NCBI GenBank assembly: GCA_020465985.1
Contig: JAANYP010007193.1
Coordinates: forward strand, 1-64,000
Length of the DNA: 64,000 nucleotides
Direction of reading: 5' to 3'
From: Centrapalus pauciflorus
Lineage: Eukaryota; Streptophyta; Magnoliopsida; Asterales; Asteraceae
Shown here: positions 22,101 to 36,328 of the stretch, piece by piece
Layout of the letters: each line of letters opens with the position of its first letter
Position numbering within the stretch: position 1 is the first letter of the stretch
Made by a program: the position numbers and the translations under genes
Notes under the pieces: model-generated
What the model saw: only the letters and a program-made list of their open reading frames with translations
What the model was told of the DNA's origin: nothing
The model's database searches: none

Positions 22101-23176
22101 AAAGGCAAGGCTCCAGAGGCGTCAGAGTTAGTCGATCAAGAAATAATCGGAGCCTTGGCCGATATTGATGACGACGAAGAGATGAATTTTGATTTTGAAA
22201 ATGAGTTGGAAGAACTCGAGGAAGGAGAGTTTATCCTAGAAAATGTTCCTGATTGGAGCCAAAACGATGAAGTATTTGCAGATGAAGAAGACGAAGCTGA
22301 CGAGTTCGTCATTCAGGGTCAGACACTTACTGAGCAATACGTAAACACAAACCAGAATATGATAGACTTAGACGTTCTGAAGTCAACAATAAATGATGAA
22401 TCATATGATGATGCTACTCAAGAATAGGATAAAGTGCTAACAAATGAAGAGAAGAGACAACTTTGGTTCCGAAAAGAAGAAAAGAAGTCAGAGTTGGCTG
22501 TGAAAGAGAAGATGAGATTGCCAAGTCCAGGGAAACTATCTGGAGGCATTCTCAGTTGGTTTTTCGACAAGAATTACAAATTTTTGTGCTTAAGAGACGA
22601 GATGGACTCCAGTACCTGAAGAGAAAGCTAAAAGTCTTCAATACACTGCTGAAATGTTAAGTAAAAGAACTGGCATGGAAGAATCTGATAAACCTAGGAG
22701 ACGACCAGTACGTAGAAGTGATAGCTAGAATTATAAGAAAAGAAGGTCGATCTGGAAGGTTTGAAAGAATAAAGCCAAGGGAAGAAAAGAGAGTAATGGA
22801 TGAGTCAAGGATAGATCCATTGACCAGAAAACCTTGGATGAAGATGTTTTATAAACCAGTTCGATGTCTTAAGAAGGTTCCTTTGAAACCAATGCCACAG
22901 GATGTTCTCGCGAATATGAAGTGGTGGTTCGTTGACAATGAAACAACAGAGGCAGTGATGGAAGATCATGACGACAGAGTTATTTTGAAAGTATATGACC
23001 CTCTGCACCTCGTAAACCTGTCTCAGGGCGACTTGCAGAAACTTCATGAGCAACCAATCTATTTTCACGAAGGTTAGAGATCTAAAGGCAGCAAGTACCA
23101 GAAGGTTGTTAAGGTTTGTGTAGAACATGGTTTGTATACTGGTAGCAGTTTAAATAAGCCTAGTACTAAAGATTAA
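19103..23176 (+). pseudogene. ORF3 of element A: large accessory protein of unknown function
   Basis: Not a standard copia gene. The ATG at 19103 follows a splice-acceptor-like CAG. Protein parts in order: an N-terminal domain with MGDRAFFNKHNMVMAVDL, RMGYAQDITKASYVKSGL and QWRYLVHVIMVCF (19103-20960); a Gln-rich stretch (21058-21105); an acidic Ser-rich region; a coiled coil (about 21715-21920); a second acidic region (22150-22310); and a basic C-terminal domain with GKLSGGILSWFFD, RIIRKEGRSGRFERIKPR and WWFVDNETTEAVMEDH (22450-23176). I see no signal peptide or membrane segment. Breaks: one-base loss near 19411, TAG at 19588, a solo LTR (19716-20843), frameshifts near 21310 and 21600, TAG at 21820 and 22425, and TAG at 23075. 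From memory it resembles the retroelement-linked proteins that are auto-named xylulose kinase-1 or synaptobrevin-like in Asteraceae genomes. Confidence 0.75.
19716..20843 (-). mobile_element. Solo LTR inside ORF3 of element A, TSD ATAAT
   Basis: The 1,128-bp insertion is flanked by perfect ATAAT duplications (19711-19715 and 20844-20848). Read on the minus strand it begins TGATAAGTCTATAATTTATA and ends GGCCCGTCA, a TG...CA LTR. No protein is encoded. A GC-rich part (20520-20700) carries repeated GGCCTGCGCC-like words. ORF3 similarity resumes exactly after the second ATAAT. A piece of the same family lies at 26432-26510. The TGATAAG start suggests a Gypsy (Tat-like) LTR, with low certainty for the lineage. 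Confidence 0.85.
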
Positions 23177-23202
23177 TTGAATATCTAGTTAGAAGCTATT
23201 GT

Positions 23203-23214
23203 CAAGGGGGAGTC
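23203..23214 (+). other. Polypurine tract of element A
   Basis: CAAGGGGGAGTC lies directly before the 3' LTR TGTTAG and would prime plus-strand DNA synthesis. B has the same site with one G changed to C. Confidence 0.9.
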
Positions 23215-23815
23215 TGTTAGTGCATCCTGTGTGACGATAACAGTCTAAGTGTATATAGTCTTTTGTAATAGTTCAGACTTTGTAATTACAAGTTAATATA
23301 TATATTTGATCTTGGTTATATATGTTTCATCTTGTTTGTGATTGATGTGTACTTAAGTTCAAAGATAAGTTCAAACATAAGTTCAAAGGCAAGTTCAAAC
23401 ATAACTTCAAGAACAAGTTCAAAGACAAGTTCAAGAATAAGTTCAAAGGCTAGGGTTTGAACTTAGTAGGAGATAAGTTCGAACATGTAGTGGACAAGTT
23501 CGTGGGCTTGGGCCTAAACGAACTTGTCTGAGCTAAGTTCGAATCTAAGCTCTATAATTAAGAGTTAATCCGTTTTCATTAGGGACTTTTGCAGAGATTA
23601 GTATCCAGAGCTCGTATTGTGCACTACGATCTTGTGAAGATCTCAGAGAGTCGTTTCGGAGAGATACACGTGTCGGGTCGTTCGTTGTGACGACTATCAT
23701 TGTGTTAGTCTCCGGATTCCGTGTGTGTGATCGATCCGTTAAACCCCTAACGAGGATTCCGCACTCGTTGGAATGTGTCGTGTCAAGATCCGATCCGTAG
23801 GTAGGTGACCTTACA
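23215..23815 (+). repeat. 3' LTR of element A
   Basis: Same ends and array as 9736-10325. An insertion of seven bases lies after the TTTGAACTTAGTAGGAG region and a few bases are added near the end. Several differences from the 5' LTR are C-T/G-A changes at CG sites. Confidence 0.93.
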
Positions 23816-26431
<2,616 letters not shown>

Positions 26432-26510
26432 GTTGATGAGTCTATAATTTATATGGTTTCAGAGTCCTTTTATGATCATTTTAAGCACCGGTACTTTGTA
26501 TTATCCATAC
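26432..26510 (+). mobile_element. Fragment of the TGATAAG-type LTR family
   Basis: The sequence from TTGATGAGTCTATAATTTAT to the ATCCATACTG region matches the first 80 bases of the solo LTR 19716-20843 read on the minus strand (shared TCTATAATTTATA, TTTTATGATCATTTTA, GCACCG and TACTT). It stops where the presumed LTR of element E starts. Confidence 0.65.
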
Positions 26511-26690
26511 TGTTAGACATTTAATTTCGATCATATGGAGTTATTTTGTAATAATTATTTACTTAGCATTTAGCTTTGTATTTATTTCCTTGTTATTTAT
26601 TTCTATGTAAAAGTCAAGGGGGCAATTGTGTCAATGCCCCATAGTTAATTAATTGAAGCTATAAAGCTTCTAGGGTTACTTTATTGTACT

Positions 26691-26704
26691 TGGTATCAGA
26701 GCCC
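26691..26704 (+). other. Primer-binding site of element E
   Basis: TGGTATCAGAGCCC, the standard initiator-Met tRNA complement. Confidence 0.9.
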
Positions 26705-27850
26705 AAAATGTGGATTTCAACTTGTTCTTCTCGGATTCTGCTGGGTTTCTTCATCTTCATCGTGTTCTTCACTGTTCCATTCGGTTAGCTCATTTTCTTC
26801 TATGTTTAACCGTGTTTATTGTGTTATTATAGTCTTATTATCATCACAATATCAACATATATTGATTTCGAGCTCATTCAGTTCCATATTTCCATTAAAA
26901 TCATCAAGAATCGGAGATTTGAAAAAGTTTAAAAATATGGGTTTTTAGTGGGTTTTTAGCTTGTTCTTTACTGATTTTAAGTGTTTTTGGTTATTTTAAA
27001 TCATCACAGGTGTTTAAAATAGTTTACCAATCATTTAGAAACCTTTTTTAGGCTTTAAATATGATAAAATAGTATTCTGAACTGATCTGCCTTAGAAAAT
27101 CTGCAAAAACCTGCTATAGTTCGGACCATACACTGTAGCATTTCGGACCATTTAAGATCCCAATTCGGACCATATATCATCCTAGTTCGGACCTCATTTC
27201 GGTCCAATTCGGACCAACCTTAGGTGAATTTCGGACCTCCCAGTGCCTATTTCGGACCATACTTCGGTCCCATCCGAACTTCGGACCATCCGAAGTTCAG
27301 ATCAGGCATCTTCATTTTACCATTTTGGACTTGTGCTTAAATTTTTAAATTTTCACTTCGGACCATATCCATTTCGGACCACCTGAACTCGGACCATCCG
27401 ATTTCGGTCCCCTACCAAGACATTTTCCTAAGTCCCTGTCCACTGTTCACCCGAATTCGGACCATCCAAATTCGGTTCCCTCACTTCATCCGAACCACAT
27501 ACAGTTCATCCGAAGTACCCTATCCGAAGTCGTCACTGTTCATCCGAATTCGGTCCATCAGACTTCTTATCATCCGAATTAGGCCCCCCCCCCCCCCGAA
27601 TTAGGTCTTCCATCCGAAATCAAAGTTCATCCGAATTAGGTTTTCCATCCGAAATCAATTTCATCCGAATTTGGTCCTGACCATCCGACACACTGTTCAC
27701 CCGAACTCCAGCCATCCGAATTACTATTCCATCCGAAATCAGTCTGTAATCCGAATTAGCACCATCCACAGTGCTATTCTTCCAAAGTCCAGCCCATCCG
27801 TGTCAAGTTTCCACCTTTAATATCTTATCTCTTTCATCAGTACCAAAATC
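26705..27850 (+). other. Leader of element E with CATCCGAATTCGG words
   Basis: Non-coding. From about 27120 to 27790 it is packed with TTCGGACCAT and CATCCGAATTCGG variants, plus a run of 13 C near 27585. The same words return at 36080-36320, after pol. Confidence 0.75.
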
Positions 27851-30800
27851 ATGTCTCGCGAAGCTCTCGTACTCGGATCTGAGAACAGACCACCTGTTCT
27901 CTATCCCGATGAGTATGAACAATGGAAATCCCTGTTCCTAAAATTTTTTGGAATGCAACCTCTTGGGAACTTAATGCTTCAATCCATCTCCGAGGGTCCC
28001 GTCATCTACTATCGGGAAATAGCAGCCAGACCTGAGGCTGACCCCCCTGTCTTAGCCTCCAAAGTTGAACGAGAACCGGCCAATGACGCCGAGAGAGACA
28101 GGCAACATGCCGATAAGAGGGCAGAATATTTAATCTATCAGGCCCTCCCCACTGATATTCTGGTTGGCGTAGACAACAAAATGTCTGCCAAGGAAATGTG
28201 GGACGAATTGGAAGTCCAAATGTTGGGGGCAGATCTCGATGATCGTGCCAAGATTGAGGAGGCGAAGGCTAAGTTTACAGAATTCCGAGCAAAAGACGGG
28301 GAATCTCTGCAAGCTACGTTTACAAGGTTTTGTGCGGTCATGAATGAATTAAACAAACTGCACATCAAGAAAGACAGGGATGACATCAACATCTAATTCT
28401 TTGCAGCCCTAGCCCCCGAGTGGCAGATCGCATGTCGGGCCACGAAACGAGTCCTGAACATTCCTGAGGTATCCATCAACTTCGTCTTTAAGGAGCTAAA
28501 GAAGTATCAAGGGGATGTGGATCAACAAAAACTGATGGCGAATCAATTGGCATCTTTACTGCTATCAGCCAACACCGGAATGAAACCCAATGATTCACTC
28601 GCCTTGATTACCAACACCAATATTCCAACACCATCCTTTGCTCCAGGTTCATCGTCATCGCAGTGCAGGTATGCTTCTCCTCCATGTGAGGTATTTGATG
28701 AGGAAGAGGCTTCTATACAATAACAAATAGCCTTGTGGACCAATCGTCTCCAACAACGACGATTCTCCAACAAGACTAACAATCAACTCCGTTATGACAC
28801 CGGTCCATGGAGGTACTCAGATGACCGTAGGGATGAACGACGCGATGATTATCGCAGGGACGATTACCGGAGGGATTATCGGGATGAAACGAGGTATGAC
28901 GATTGACGCGACTATCGAGATGATTGCCGTTATGAAAGGCGAGACGATAGGCACGAGGATCGCAGGGACGACAGGCGGGACTATGATAGGCGGGACGATC
29001 GTTGGGACGACCGCCTAGATGACAGGCGAGAGCATGAGAGAAGAGAACGAAGGAGAGATGACAGCAGAGAGCATCGCCGTGCCGACAAGAGGCCGGCGGA
29101 GAGGAGAGATGAACGGCCGAGAGCAGACGAACCGAAAGCCGCAGACGAACGTCTCTGTTACAAGTGTGGAAAACTGGGCCACTTTGCTCGGGAGTACAAA
29201 AATAATTTTGACAGAGACGTCGGCTATTATGAAAGAAAGCTGGAGGCCGCAAAGAAAGAACCGACGCGATGGCCCTCGTCGCCCATGAAGATTACTGGGA
29301 TGCTAAAGACACCGACGAGGAAGATGATAATGGCAAAAACTGCTATATGGTTGATCGTCAAGGGTTGGAGCATTGTGCCATTTCCACTGCTAGGACTTCA
29401 GATCATGCTGCTGAGGGGGAGACATTGAAAAATCCACCAGCATGTCTGATGACCACAACCAACGATCCCGAATGCTCTACATCCGGTTCTGAGACAAATG
29501 AGGTATATTCCTGTTACATTCCTGAACATGTAAATAATTTAATCATAGATAATGAATGTACATTGCACACACATATTCTTGATCTACAAGCTAGATTAAA
29601 TGCTGAAACTGCAAAGTGTGTACAGGCTGAACATCAAGCTCAAACTTTAAAAGAGTCGTCTGAATTATATCATTCAAAGTGGTTAACTAATCACAATGTT
29701 ATAAAACAGATGTTAATATAAAAAGTAGATGTTCAGGACAGGAATATATATCTTGAATCTTGCATTGACAGGTTATCAAAAGAAAAACTCTTATTAAAAG
29801 AAGAAATTTCTTTACTTACAAAACAGTTAGATACGGTAAATATGGAAAGTATAGACAGCTTAGAAAAATATTAAATGATTGAAGAAGAAAGGATAAGTTT
29901 GTACTCACGAATAAAGACCCTCGACGATGCATTTTTAAAAAGGGGTCAAACAGAACAAACTATCCACTTAAATCAGCCCAAAGAAACTAGGTTTTACCAT
30001 TCTAAACAAGGAATCGGTTTTAAAAATCCTAAATATTTGGAAAAGGCACAAAAAGTTTTACCTTTATTTTATGACATGAATTATATGGGAGTCAGTCTAA
30101 AATCTTTCTTTTTTGAGTCATCAAAAGAAGTTTTTAAACCAAGAAAATGAGAAACGTGTTGCTCATAAAGAAAAAGAAATTTCTTTTCAATATGAAGAAC
30201 TTAACGAGAGTTATCCCTCTACAGTACCCACTTTAGAGGAAGACTTCTTGTCAACCTATTCAGAAGCTGAATTGAAAACAGAAACCGTAAAATCAACTCC
30301 TCAACTTTATATTCCTGCAAAAGTTCTTCAACAACAAATCACTGTTTTAGAAAAGGAATTGAAGTCGTCTCAAAAGAAAGCTCTTGATCTTCAAGATGCT
30401 CTTCTTAAGAGCGAAGAAGAATTGGTAAATCAAACTTTTCAACAATCTGTGGAAGTAACTTTCTACAGAGAAAATTTTGAAATGGTTTCACAAAAGTTGA
30501 AAGATTTTTCAAAAGAACAAACAGTTTCTCATCCCACCAAAATTCCATATGTGTCATCAAATAAAGGTAAGGCCAAAGCTGAGACTTCTTCTTTCATTTA
30601 TAAAGGTGAGTGTTCAAAACCGTTTAAAAATGAGGTTTCTAAAAAGACTCAGATCCAATCCAAGTCTTTTAAGAAACCCACTCACCAACAAAAAGAAAAT
30701 TCTGTCAAGTCTAAATCTTCCATGCTTACTGACTCTAATCGTTTTGTTCCTACAGATCATATAAGAAGAGTTCCAAAAACCACCATGCTGGATTTTTCGA

Positions 30801-31339
30801 GTTTTTTTGTGAAGAAGGCTATAATGCCAAATGAATTTGTTACTAGAGGTAGGATGTCCGTAATCTCTAAAGACAATTTGTGTGACAATGTGTGTGACAA
30901 TATGTGTAATGATGTACTGAATTTTGTTGTTTCTTTAAAGTACTCGTTCAGTGAATTATTTAATATATGTCCAACTCGCTAGAGACGACAGGTTCCTGAA
31001 ATGAATGCTTTCGTGCCATATCCTGTTAAACGAATTCGGAAAAAGAAAACAAAAAATGTTGCATCATTAGCCTCAAATAAAATTGAGACTTGTCCGTTGC
31101 CGAGGCCCAAAACCAAAGCAACGGTCACAAAGGTCTCAAAAAGACAAAAACCAAAGGCAATTTCAGCGCCTAAGGTTCCAAAGCCCAATAAATCCAATCT
31201 TCAACGGATTCCAAAGGGTTATGCATCCGGACCACACACAAATGCTAAATGGGTTCCTAACACTGTACACGTGCCATATAATTCTGGAACTCCTAACAAA
31301 AAGGGACCCATATTGAGATGGGTACTCAAAGTTGTGTGA
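27851..31339 (+). pseudogene. gag of element E with Arg/Asp repeat region
   Basis: Gag starting MSREALVLGSENRPPVLYPD, with a copia-type Gag domain (SAKEMWDELEVQMLG, 27850-28500). A mixed-charge segment of RRD/DDR repeats follows in the gag frame (about 28805-29130), then a zinc knuckle CYKCGKLGHFAREY at about 29155-29200 whose last Cys is Tyr. A long coiled-coil-rich region (29290-30560) and a basic Lys/Pro tail (31001-31339) ending GPILRWVLKVV follow. Breaks: TAA at 28394, TAA at 28721, TGA near 28903, a frameshift near 29260, TAA at 29718, TAA near 29872, a frameshift near 30130, and TAG at 30980. A 230-bp gap separates it from pol. Confidence 0.8.
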
Positions 31340-31567
31340 TCTTTATGCAGATGGTTCTTGGTTACTTCTGATCAAGACCCGTTCTTCAATGAAATGGCTT
31401 CTAGTTACCATAGACTAGGACCCGTTCTTTTGCTTGTCGGTTGTGCTTAAACCGACACGTTTGGCTTCTGTGCACACAGCCCAGGACCCGGTCTTAACTC
31501 ATCATGTTTTCAGAACATCTCGGTTCAGAACACGGTTTGATTGTGAATTAAAAATGGATGTGTTTGA

Positions 31568-34500
31568 ATGCATATAGTTTTTCATTGTATGAATTTATTT
31601 GCTTTTCAGGCTAAGTCCATTTGGTATATGGATTCGGGTTGCTCCAAGCATATGACGGGAAGAAGAGAATTGTTGTCCAACGTAGTTGAACAGTATTGCA
31701 GAACAGTAAAATTCGGGAACAACCATCAGGCTCATATCAAAGAATACGGAGATTTAGTTCTAAATAATCTAGTCATCAAGGATGTTGACTATGTTGAGGG
31801 GTTATCACATAATCTTTTTAGCATAGGACAGCTCTGTGACAAAGGACTAGAGGTAACGTTTAGAGTTAAGAACTGCAGTGTAAAGAGTATGGATGGAAAA
31901 GAAATCCTATCAGGTTCTCGAAACTCTAACCTCTACACCATTGACGTAGCCAAGCTAATAGTGAAGGATAACATTTGCCTATTATCAAAAGCCTCTTCAA
32001 AAGACTCTTGGTTGTGGCATCGAAGATTATCCCATTTGAACTTTGACAATATCAACAAGCTGACTGCGAAACAATTGGTTAAAGGTCTTCCTCAATTGCG
32101 CTATGAAAAGGACCATCTGTGTGGAGCTTGTGAGAAAGGAAAGATGAGACAATCATCTCACAAACCAAAACCCGAACCATCAACAAAAAGAGTATTGGAG
32201 TTACTTCACATGGATTTATGCGGACCGATGCGGACTCAAAGCATAAACGGGAAACGATATGTGTTGGTTATCGTTGATGACTATTCACGATATACCTGGG
32301 TCAGGTTCTTGCGTTGCAAGGACGAGACAGCTCAAGAAATCATAGATTTTATCAAGAGTGTCGAGACCCAACAGCAGCTGTCAGTGCAATCAATCAGATC
32401 TGATAACGGCACATAATTCAAGAACTTGGTAGTTAAGGGCTTCCTTCGATCCAAAGGTATTCAGCATCAATATTCTGCTGCTCGAACGCCTCAACAAAAT
32501 GGGGTCGTGGAAAGGCGTAACCGTACGCTTGTGGAAGCCGCTCGTACAATGCTCACATACTCAAAGCTACCTTCGTTCTTGTGGGCCGAAGCCGTATCAA
32601 CAGCCGGCTATACACAAAATCGCTCCATTATCCATAAGCGCTTTAACAAAACTCCTTACCAACTCTTTTTGAATAAAGTACCATTTATCAAGTACTTACG
32701 TGTATTTGGTTGCAGGTGCTATGTGCTGAACGACAAAGACAACCTCGGGAAGTTTAACGAAAAGGCGGATGAAGCGATCTTCATTGGATACTTATCCAAC
32801 TCGAAGGCCTATCGCGCATTCAATACCCGAACCAGAACAGTCAATGAAAGTGTGCATGTCACATTTGATGAGTTGGCTGGACTGGCACCCAAAGTTGATC
32901 AATCAGGACCTCGCATTACTCAAATGCCTGGAGACTCTTCTAATAACCCCATTTCTTTTTCTTCTTCTGATATGGTTAATTAGTTTGATCCTTTATGTTG
33001 AATTTTTCGGTCCTAACGTTAATGTGTCTAATGTTGTCAATAATGTAGGTAATCCTTCCAGTTCAATTGCGCCACAAAGTTTCTCCGCTCCATCTTCATC
33101 CACATACCCTCATCCATCTACATCATCCACCGACACATCCGCAGTTGAATCTACTCCTCTAATACCCTCACATATAATACCAACCATCCTTCCTTCACCT
33201 GAACACTCGGAAATCGAACCGGAACCAGTGGTACCATCATTTGAAACCATTGACCATAAATCTTCATCCATCCCCACGTTAACCGCTGAGGTTCCATCCC
33301 GAGCACCCCTTCCACACGAGATTAAATGGACCCGAAGTCACCCAACAGATCAAATCATTGGTGATGTTTCAACAGGAGTCCAAACTCGTAGGGCGTCTGC
33401 TAATGAATGCCTCTTCGCATCATTCCTTAGTATGATAGAGCCCGCTCGTGTGGATGAAGCCCTAACAGATCCAGATTGGATAGTTGCAATGAAAGAGGAA
33501 CTCAACCAGTTTGAACAGCTAAGAGTATGGCGGTTAGTTCCCAAACCAAAAGACCGTACAGTGATCGGAACAAAGTGGATTTTTAAGAACAAACGAGATG
33601 AGAACGACATTGTGATAAGGAATAAAGCAAGACTTGTTGCCAAGGCTACCGACAACAAGAAGGGATAGATTATGACGAGACCTTCGCTCCAGTTGCACGG
33701 ATCGAAGCAATCAGAATCTTCTTGGCGTACGCGGCACACAAGGATTCAAAGTGTACCAGATGGACGTCAAGACTGCCTTTCTAAACGGTGAACTTAACGA
33801 GGAGGTGTATGTTGAACAACCACAAGGCTTTGTTGATGCACATAAGCCTGACCATGTTTATGTGCTAGATAAAGACCTCTATGGTTTAAAACAAGCACCT
33901 CGCGCATGGTATGATAGACTTTCTAATTTCCTTATTTCTGCCGGTTTCTGTAAAGGTGTGGTGGACACAACTCTGTTCACTAAAAGGGAAGGCCCACATA
34001 TAATGCTAGTACAGATATATGTCAACGACATTATATTTAGATCTATTGACAGTAATTTTTGTAAGGATTTTTCAGCCCTAATGGAGTCCAGGTTCGAGAT
34101 GAGTATGATGGGGGAAATGAACTTTTTCCTCGGATTACAAGTCAAACAACTTGAGGATGGGATTTTTGTGAACCAGTCGAAATATACTCTTGACATTCTC
34201 AAGAAGTATAAGTCAGACTCTTGCACGAGTATCGCAACTCCCATGGCCTCCAACTGTAAGTTAGACACCTATCCTTCTGGAAAAAGTGTTGATAATTCAA
34301 CTTACAGAGGGATGATAGAATCCTTACTATATTTGACTGCTAGTAGGCCGGATATAATGTTTTCAACATGTTTTTGTGCTAGATTTCAGGCCGACCCAAA
34401 AGAATCACACATAACTGCGGTAAAACGCATTTTTCGTTATCTTAAGGGTACACCCGATCTTGGTCTATGGTATCCAAAGGGAACCGATTTCGATCTTACC

Positions 34501-34968
34501 GCTTTTTCAGATGCTGATTTTGCAGGTTGTAGAGTTGACAGAAAAAGCACGTCGGGAGGAATACAGTTCTTGGGAGATAGACCGGTGAGTTGGTCTTCCA
34601 AAAAGCATAATTGTGTTTCCACATCCACAGCTGAGGCTGAGTATGTAGCAGCTGCAAGCTGTTGCTCTCAAGTGTTGTGGATGAGAACACAACTACGCGA
34701 TTATTGATTCTCACTCACCAATATCCCAATTTACTGTGATTCTCGAAGTGCAATTGCCATCTCTTGCAATCCCGTGCAGCACTCTCGAACGAAACACATA
34801 GATATCAGGTATCATTTTATTAAAGATCACGTAGAAAAGGGAACCATTCAGTTGTATTTTGTTGGCACGGAATATCAACTTGCAGATATATTTACTAAAG
34901 CTTTAGACGAACCTCGTTTTCAGTTTTTAGTATCCCATATCGGCATGTTGAATCCGCCTTCCAATTAA
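31568..34968 (+). pseudogene. pol of element E, with mutated RT active site
   Basis: Copia polyprotein. Protease: SIWYMDSGCSKHMTG (31620). Integrase: LWHRRLSHLNFDN with CGACEKGKM, LLHMDLCGP, RSDNG and AARTPQQNGVVERRNRTL. A Ser/Pro linker (33000-33350) precedes RT ([39 protein letters not shown]). The RT catalytic motif reads YVNDIIF (about 34018) where YVDD is invariant, so the first metal-binding Asp is Asn and RT should be dead. RNase H ([29 protein letters not shown]) ends MLNPPSN. Breaks: TAA at 32414, TAG at 32981, frameshifts near 33000, 33640 and 33745, and TGA at 34705. The ATTTGCTTTTCAG just before the protease looks like a splice acceptor. Confidence 0.9.
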
Positions 34969-35256
34969 ATATCAGATATTGTCTTAAATAATTCTATTTC
35001 AATCTATCATGATTGAAATTCCTTTATTTTAGAAAATATCTGTTATTTAAATTTAAGGACTGTGTCACAAAATTGAAACTCAATATTTCCTTATCTGTGT
35101 ACATTTTTAATAATTAATGATCCTGACAAATTGCTATGTGAATTGTTTATCACGGAGTGGGACGCAAACATTATCCAGGTTTGTCTGTATCTTAAAGGCT
35201 GAAAAGGGTCAAGAACTTTATCTGAAAAACAAAAGGAAAGGAACTGATATCTATTT

Positions 35257-35265
35257 GAGGGGGAG
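35257..35265 (+). other. Polypurine tract of element E
   Basis: TTTGAGGGGGAG, 290 bp after pol. It is followed by TATAGTTAGGATATT, close to a TGTTAGGATATT LTR start with one change. Confidence 0.75.
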
Positions 35266-36328
35266 TATAGTTAGGATATTAATTTTTATAATTCTTTATT
35301 TCTTTTTAAATTTCAAATTTTAGGTTGGTCATATTTTAATTTAATTTTAAGTTTAATTTAATAGGTCAGAAAATCCCAAAAAGATTATAAATTTTAAATT
35401 TATCAAAAAGCCAAAAATATTTTATTTTATTTCAGTTTATTTTTATCTTAATTTTAATGCTAAAAGAAAATACCAAAAATATTTTATTTCGTTGTTTCCA
35501 AGAAAATATACAAAAAGATTTAATAAATTGGGCCAATTTTTTTTAAATCTTATTTCATTAAGCCCAAATATTTTTTTATTCTATGTGTGTGTGTTGTAAA
35601 AACCGGCGGCCCACTCCTTTTGGGCGCGGATCCTATGACCCGAAACCCGACCCGAGCGCCTATATAAGGCCGGGTCAAACGGTCAAATGGATATCTTCAT
35701 CTTCAAGTTTTTTCTTCTTCTTCTCCCTCTCTCGTCGAACCCAACCGCCGACCACCATTTCCAACAGTTCCAAGCTTTTGGACCTTCACTTTCTTTCGAT
35801 TTTCTTGCATTTTCCTTCTTCGGCATCTCCAAGTAACTTCTTTTTCACTTTATTTTAGCTTATAACTTCCTATATTGTGTGTTTGATTTTCAAAATTTCT
35901 TTACTTTTTCCTTTCGGTTTTCCTTATTTTTAGGTTGTTTAATGGTTGTTTTTCACTTAGTTGTAGTTAGATAAAATGTTCATTATGTGTTTTTAGATAA
36001 GGATCTGTAATTTCATGCATTTTTGTTAGTTTTAGCTATTCACGTTTATTTTTGCATGAACTCATTAACTGCATACATGCATTTCGGATGGCCGAATTCG
36101 GACCATCATCCGAATTCGGATGTCCCACTTGGAACAATTTTCAAGTTTTTCAAACTTACAAAAACCGAATTCGGTCCCTGTTGATCCGAATTCGGTCACT
36201 GTTGATCCGAATTCGGTCCTTCCTGAAATGTCAAAAGTTTGAAAAATTCATTTAAGTCTAAGTTTGCATAATCACTGTTCATCCGAACTCGGACTAGATC
36301 TGATTTCGGTTCCCATCCGAGTTAGGTC
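35266..36328 (+). other. Region after element E pol: AT-rich block, TATA box, leader-like and word-rich part
   Basis: No gene. It contains an AT-rich block (35270-35600), a GC-rich patch, a strong TATA box (TATATAAGGC, 35661-35670), a CTT-rich leader-like segment, a GTAACT donor-like site near 35832, and CCGAATTCGGACC words (36080-36320). It is either a long 3' LTR of E or an ORF3-type upstream unit. It is cut off at 36329 by the LTR of element H. Confidence 0.5.
35661..35670 (+). promoter_or_regulatory. TATA box candidate downstream of element E pol
   Basis: TATATAAGGC, 26 to 40 bp before a pyrimidine-rich CTTCATCTTCAAG segment. Its surroundings are the most GC-rich part of element E, as in many plant LTR promoters. 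Confidence 0.5.

Larger units (their letters stand above)
9736..23815 (+). mobile_element. Element A: 14-kb Ty1/copia (Sirevirus-like) retrotransposon with extra 3' gene
   Basis: Two LTRs (9736-10325 and 23215-23815), both TGTTAG...CTTACA, enclose in order a primer site, a leader, gag, a pol in the copia order (protease, integrase, RT, RNase H), a 2-kb spacer with its own promoter-like box, a large extra gene (ORF3) and a GGGGG polypurine tract. I count about 26 substitutions over about 585 aligned LTR bases, so the LTRs are about 95-96% identical and the element is old but not ancient. The 5-bp flanks (CACAA and GAAAA) do not match, so no clear TSD remains. Copia order, large size and an extra 3' ORF fit the Sirevirus lineage. 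ORF3 is not obviously an env-like gene. Confidence 0.92.
26511..36328 (+). mobile_element. Element E: decayed Ty1/copia retrotransposon
   Basis: A primer site (26691-26704), a long leader, a long gag and a full copia pol lie in order on the plus strand. A GAGGGGGAG polypurine tract follows at 35257-35265. The upstream LTR is only a guess: TGTTAGACATTTAATTT at 26511 to the primer site would make it 180 bp. The sequence after the polypurine tract starts TAGTTAGGATATTAATTT but is not otherwise like 26511-26690, so I could not pair the LTRs. The downstream limit is the start of element H at 36329. Different gag and leader words show it belongs to another family than A-D. Confidence 0.75.

Noticed and set aside
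19103..23176. ORF3 as a classical retroviral envelope
   Set aside because: No signal peptide, no membrane span, no furin-like or fusion segment visible. Long acidic and Gln-rich parts do not fit.
26691..26704. tRNA gene from the TGGTATCAGAGCC match
   Set aside because: Only the 3' primer complement is present here and at 37000, 39201, 47640 and 60455. No cloverleaf surrounds it.
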